From NCBI GenBank assembly GCA_002454845.1, contig DKJQ01000402.1, positions 1 to 7,824 on the forward strand: a stretch of 7,824 bases of DNA, written 5' to 3'. The translations under genes were made by a program, and so were the position numbers. Every line of letters starts with the position of its first letter. Position 1 is the stretch's first letter. Positions 5,697 to 7,824 of this stretch are shown here, in pieces. This stretch comes from Ignavibacteria bacterium UBA6688. GTDB lineage: Bacteria > Bacteroidota > Ignavibacteria > UBA10030. The notes below the pieces were generated by a model. It ran no database searches. It saw only the letters and a list, made by a program, of their open reading frames with translations, and was not told where the DNA came from.

Positions 5697-6494
5697 TCAT
5701 TCGACCGGGGGATACTTTTGGGCCGTGAGCATGTAAGCGGAGAATCCAAGGAATCCCGCCACGAGAATGGCGGCGGTGATCTGGTCGTTGGAGGTCGGAC
5801 CCATCCGCGGCGCACCCGGCGCCCGGGGAAGCCTGTCCGGCAAGGGCTCGAGGGACCAGGGAATTCTTCTGACAGAATCGACTGCGAAGGTAAACCGATA
5901 CAATTTCTTCTCCCGGCCAAACTCCATCGGCAGCACAATATCCACGACGCTCTTCACCAGGTTCAAAATCGAATCACGCCGCAAGGGGGAATTGAAGTCC
6001 GTGGTGGGGAGCAGGTCCAGTTCACGCCAGCGATTCCCCTCGAAATACATATTGTTCACGCGCGTCAGAGCTTCGCGGGAAAATCCCTGGGGAGGGATCG
6101 AAGGACTGGACTCTGGTGCAGAGGTTGTATCCTGATGGTCGTTACGGATTCGGGCGCCGCTGGTTCGCCCGCCAATTCCGATCGTAGCGCCTGTCCACCG
6201 GACGTGGAGGTCGACCGGAGAAATGTTTTGAATCTGCACACCGACCGCGGCATCATCGAACCGGAACCGGATGCTGAGCCGTTCATCCCGAAAGGAGAGA
6301 GTGTCGTTCCGAACAGGACTCACCATGGAGTAGAAATAATGGTACTTGTTTCCGTAGGTTGATTCAAGCCTGCCGGCGGCGCTGCAACCTGTCAGAACTG
6401 CCGCGGCGACGACGCACGCAAGGAGGACTTCGAGCGAATACGCCCTCAACGGAACAACGGGACCAGAGCACTTTGTAAAGATACGATGGCTCAT
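5697..6494 (-). CDS. Hypothetical lipoprotein with C-terminal hydrophobic helix
   Basis: A 265-residue protein of no recognised family. A fairly long n-region leads to a hydrophobic core and the lipobox LTGC (residues 34-37), so C37 is the probable lipidated cysteine. The mature part starts with a Gly/Tyr-rich stretch ('STYGNKYHYFYS') and a beta-rich region whose 'VGVQIQNISPVDLHVRWTG' (84-102) resembles the 'conditional bond between polar strand and Trp' pattern of small envelope lipoproteins. A Pro/Arg-rich linker (about 218-233) precedes a hydrophobic helix at 238-256, which is unusual for a lipoprotein and could give a second membrane contact. The ATG at 6494 is 22 bases after the pyrG stop with only a weak ribosome-binding site, which suggests a shared transcript. 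A TTG start at codon 17 would give a more typical signal length. Role unknown. Confidence 0.75.
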   Translation of the reverse strand: MSHRIFTKCSGPVVPLRAYSLEVLLACVVAAAVLTGCSAAGRLESTYGNKYHYFYSMVSPVRNDTLSFRDERLSIRFRFDDAAVGVQIQNISPVDLHVRWTGATIGIGGRTSGARIRNDHQDTTSAPESSPSIPPQGFSREALTRVNNMYFEGNRWRELDLLPTTDFNSPLRRDSILNLVKSVVDIVLPMEFGREKKLYRFTFAVDSVRRIPWSLEPLPDRLPRAPGAPRMGPTSNDQITAAILVAGFLGFSAYMLTAQKYPPVE

Positions 6495-6516
6495 GGCTGT
6501 GCCTGCCGGGAATTGG

Positions 6517-7824
6517 TCAATCGGATGATTCCCCGGTCAGTTCTTTCGCCGCTTTGACAAAATCCCGAAACAGCGGGTGCGGGTTAATGGCCCGGGATTT
6601 CAATTCGGGGTGAAACTGTCCCGCCACAAACCATCGATGGCTCGGCAACTCAATAATTTCCACCAGCCGGTTGTCGGGCGAAACCCCGCTCAAGACCATC
6701 CCCTTCGATTCAAGCCTTCCGCGGAATTTGTTGTTGACCTCGAACCGATGGCGATGGCGTTCGAAAATCAGTTCCTTCCTGTATGCGGCGTGAGCCACGG
6801 ACCCTTTCGTCAGCACGCAGGGATAGGCGCCGAGCCGCATGGTCCCTCCCATGTTCTTCACGTTTTTTTGATCTACCATGAGATCGATCACGTTGTTTTT
6901 TGTTTTCTTGAACTCGGTGCTGTTTGCGCCGGCCAGTCCACAGACGTTGCGGGCGAACTCAATCACCGCGCACTGCAGGCCCAGGCAAATACCGAGGAAG
7001 GGGATGTTTTGCTCACGGACATACTGAATCGCGAGGATCTTTCCCTCGACTCCCCGTTCTCCAAAGCCGCCCGGAATCAACAGTCCGGCTTTATCCTTCA
7101 GGTACCGGGCTGCTCCATGATGTTGGATATCTTCCGCCTTGATCCATTCAATATCGACCGCCACATCATTCTCCGCACCGGCATGAACGAATGACTCGTT
7201 GATGCTCTTGTAGGCATCCAGGAGGTCCGTGTACTTTCCGCAGACGGCGATCTTCACCCGGCCTTTCGGATGCTTGACCCGTTCGACAAAATTCGTCCAG
7301 CGTTTCAGGTCCGGTTTTTTCCGCTTCAGGTTTAGTTTCTCAATGACGATTTGGGCGAGCCGTTCCTTTTCAAAAACCAGGGGCACCTCGTAGATCGACG
7401 CAACGTCGCGGCCCTCCACCACGGAACGGGTCTCGACGTTGCAGAACAGCGCAATTTTGTCCCGCAGTTCCCTCGTGAGGTGCTTTTCGGAGCGGCAGAT
7501 CAGTATGTCGGGTTGAAGCCCGATTTCGAGCAGCGTTTTGACACTGTGCTGGGTCGGTTTCGTTTTCAATTCCCCCGCAGAGCGGATGTAGGGGACAAGC
7601 GTGACATGAATATTGATGGCATGATGGTGGCCAACCGTCAACGTGAACTGGCGAATCGCTTCCAGGAACGGGAGACTCTCGATGTCACCGACCGTCCCTC
7701 CCACTTCGACGATCACCACGTCGTACTTCCCCGTGGAGGCAAGCACCGCCATACGGCGTTTGATCTCATCCGTGATATGCGGGATCACCTGCACCGTGCG
7801 GCCGAGGTATTCGCCGCGGCGCTC
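6517..7824 (-). CDS. pyrG: CTP synthase PyrG, lacking its N-terminus at the right edge
   Basis: CTP synthase makes CTP from UTP, ATP and glutamine, the last step of pyrimidine nucleotide synthesis, in the cytoplasm. The window holds 435 residues, and the frame is open to the edge, so roughly the first 105-110 residues, including the P-loop, are missing. The visible part starts at 'ERRGEYLGRTVQVIPHITDEI', then 'VEVGGTVGDIESLPFLEAIRQ', 'LVPYIRSAGELKTKPTQHSVK' and 'LQPDILICRSE' of the synthetase domain. The glutaminase domain follows: 'GKYTDLLDAYKSI', 'LLIPGGFGERGVEGK', 'FLGICLGLQ' with the nucleophile Cys (codon at 6987-6985), 'GGTMRLGAYPC', 'ERHRHRFEVNN', and 'GQFHPE' with the catalytic His and Glu. 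All visible catalytic residues are intact. It is followed at 22 bases by the lipoprotein gene. Confidence 0.97.
   Translation of the reverse strand, partial: ERRGEYLGRTVQVIPHITDEIKRRMAVLASTGKYDVVIVEVGGTVGDIESLPFLEAIRQFTLTVGHHHAINIHVTLVPYIRSAGELKTKPTQHSVKTLLEIGLQPDILICRSEKHLTRELRDKIALFCNVETRSVVEGRDVASIYEVPLVFEKERLAQIVIEKLNLKRKKPDLKRWTNFVERVKHPKGRVKIAVCGKYTDLLDAYKSINESFVHAGAENDVAVDIEWIKAEDIQHHGAARYLKDKAGLLIPGGFGERGVEGKILAIQYVREQNIPFLGICLGLQCAVIEFARNVCGLAGANSTEFKKTKNNVIDLMVDQKNVKNMGGTMRLGAYPCVLTKGSVAHAAYRKELIFERHRHRFEVNNKFRGRLESKGMVLSGVSPDNRLVEIIELPSHRWFVAGQFHPELKSRAINPHPLFRDFVKAAKELTGESSD

Noticed and set aside
5092..5700. 202-codon minus-strand open frame opposite the exported protein and terminator
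   Set aside because: It lies antisense to a gene with signal peptide, promoter and terminator, crosses the terminator hairpin, and encodes a low-complexity Arg/Gly/Pro-rich product.
5649..6362. 237-codon plus-strand open frame opposite the lipoprotein
   Set aside because: The minus strand has a proper signal peptide, lipobox and link to pyrG; the plus frame shows none of these and looks like a codon-bias shadow.
1..7824. CRISPR arrays, tRNA genes, insertion sequences or defence islands
   Set aside because: No spaced direct-repeat arrays, tRNA-like folds, transposase motifs or terminal inverted repeats were seen by eye.

Overview
The window reads as ordinary chromosome from a member of the Bacteroidota/Chlorobiota (FCB) assemblage with moderate GC, perhaps an Ignavibacteria-like or related lineage. 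The main clue is the two tandem DUF4199-type membrane proteins, a family found mostly in that assemblage; the signal-peptide-bearing hypothetical proteins agree with it. This placement is inference, not a phylogenetic result. Seven of the eight coding regions lie on the minus strand. No tRNA, rRNA, CRISPR array, transposase or attachment site was seen, and no gene-free stretch exceeds about 200 bases.

Left part (1-3036): the left edge holds the N-terminus of RecG helicase (minus, running off the window). Upstream of it, in minus-strand order, is a cluster: a small two-helix membrane protein ending in a LuxR-type HTH (3036-2605), two four-helix DUF4199-like proteins (2403-1870 and 1790-1263), and a seven-bladed WD40 protein (1263-364) whose start codon overlaps the stop of the gene before it (TAATG). 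The most interesting observation is that the membrane half of the LuxR protein aligns almost without gaps to the N-terminal half of both DUF4199 proteins. The DNA-binding protein therefore seems to be a DUF4199 half-domain fused to an HTH, encoded beside two full-length relatives. This suggests a compact membrane-to-DNA signalling module, perhaps with the WD40 protein as a cytoplasmic scaffold.

Middle part (3224-5610): an exported YtcJ-like metal-dependent amidohydrolase (minus) and, divergently, a small orphan protein with a signal peptide, one further membrane helix, a coiled-coil-like stretch and a very basic tail. The orphan has its own sigma70-like promoter and a textbook intrinsic terminator, so it is probably a single-gene transcription unit.

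Right part (5697-7824): CTP synthase PyrG (minus, missing about the first hundred residues at the window edge), followed 22 bases later by an unrecognised lipoprotein with a C-terminal hydrophobic helix. The two probably share a transcript, which may end near the 5584-5610 hairpin.
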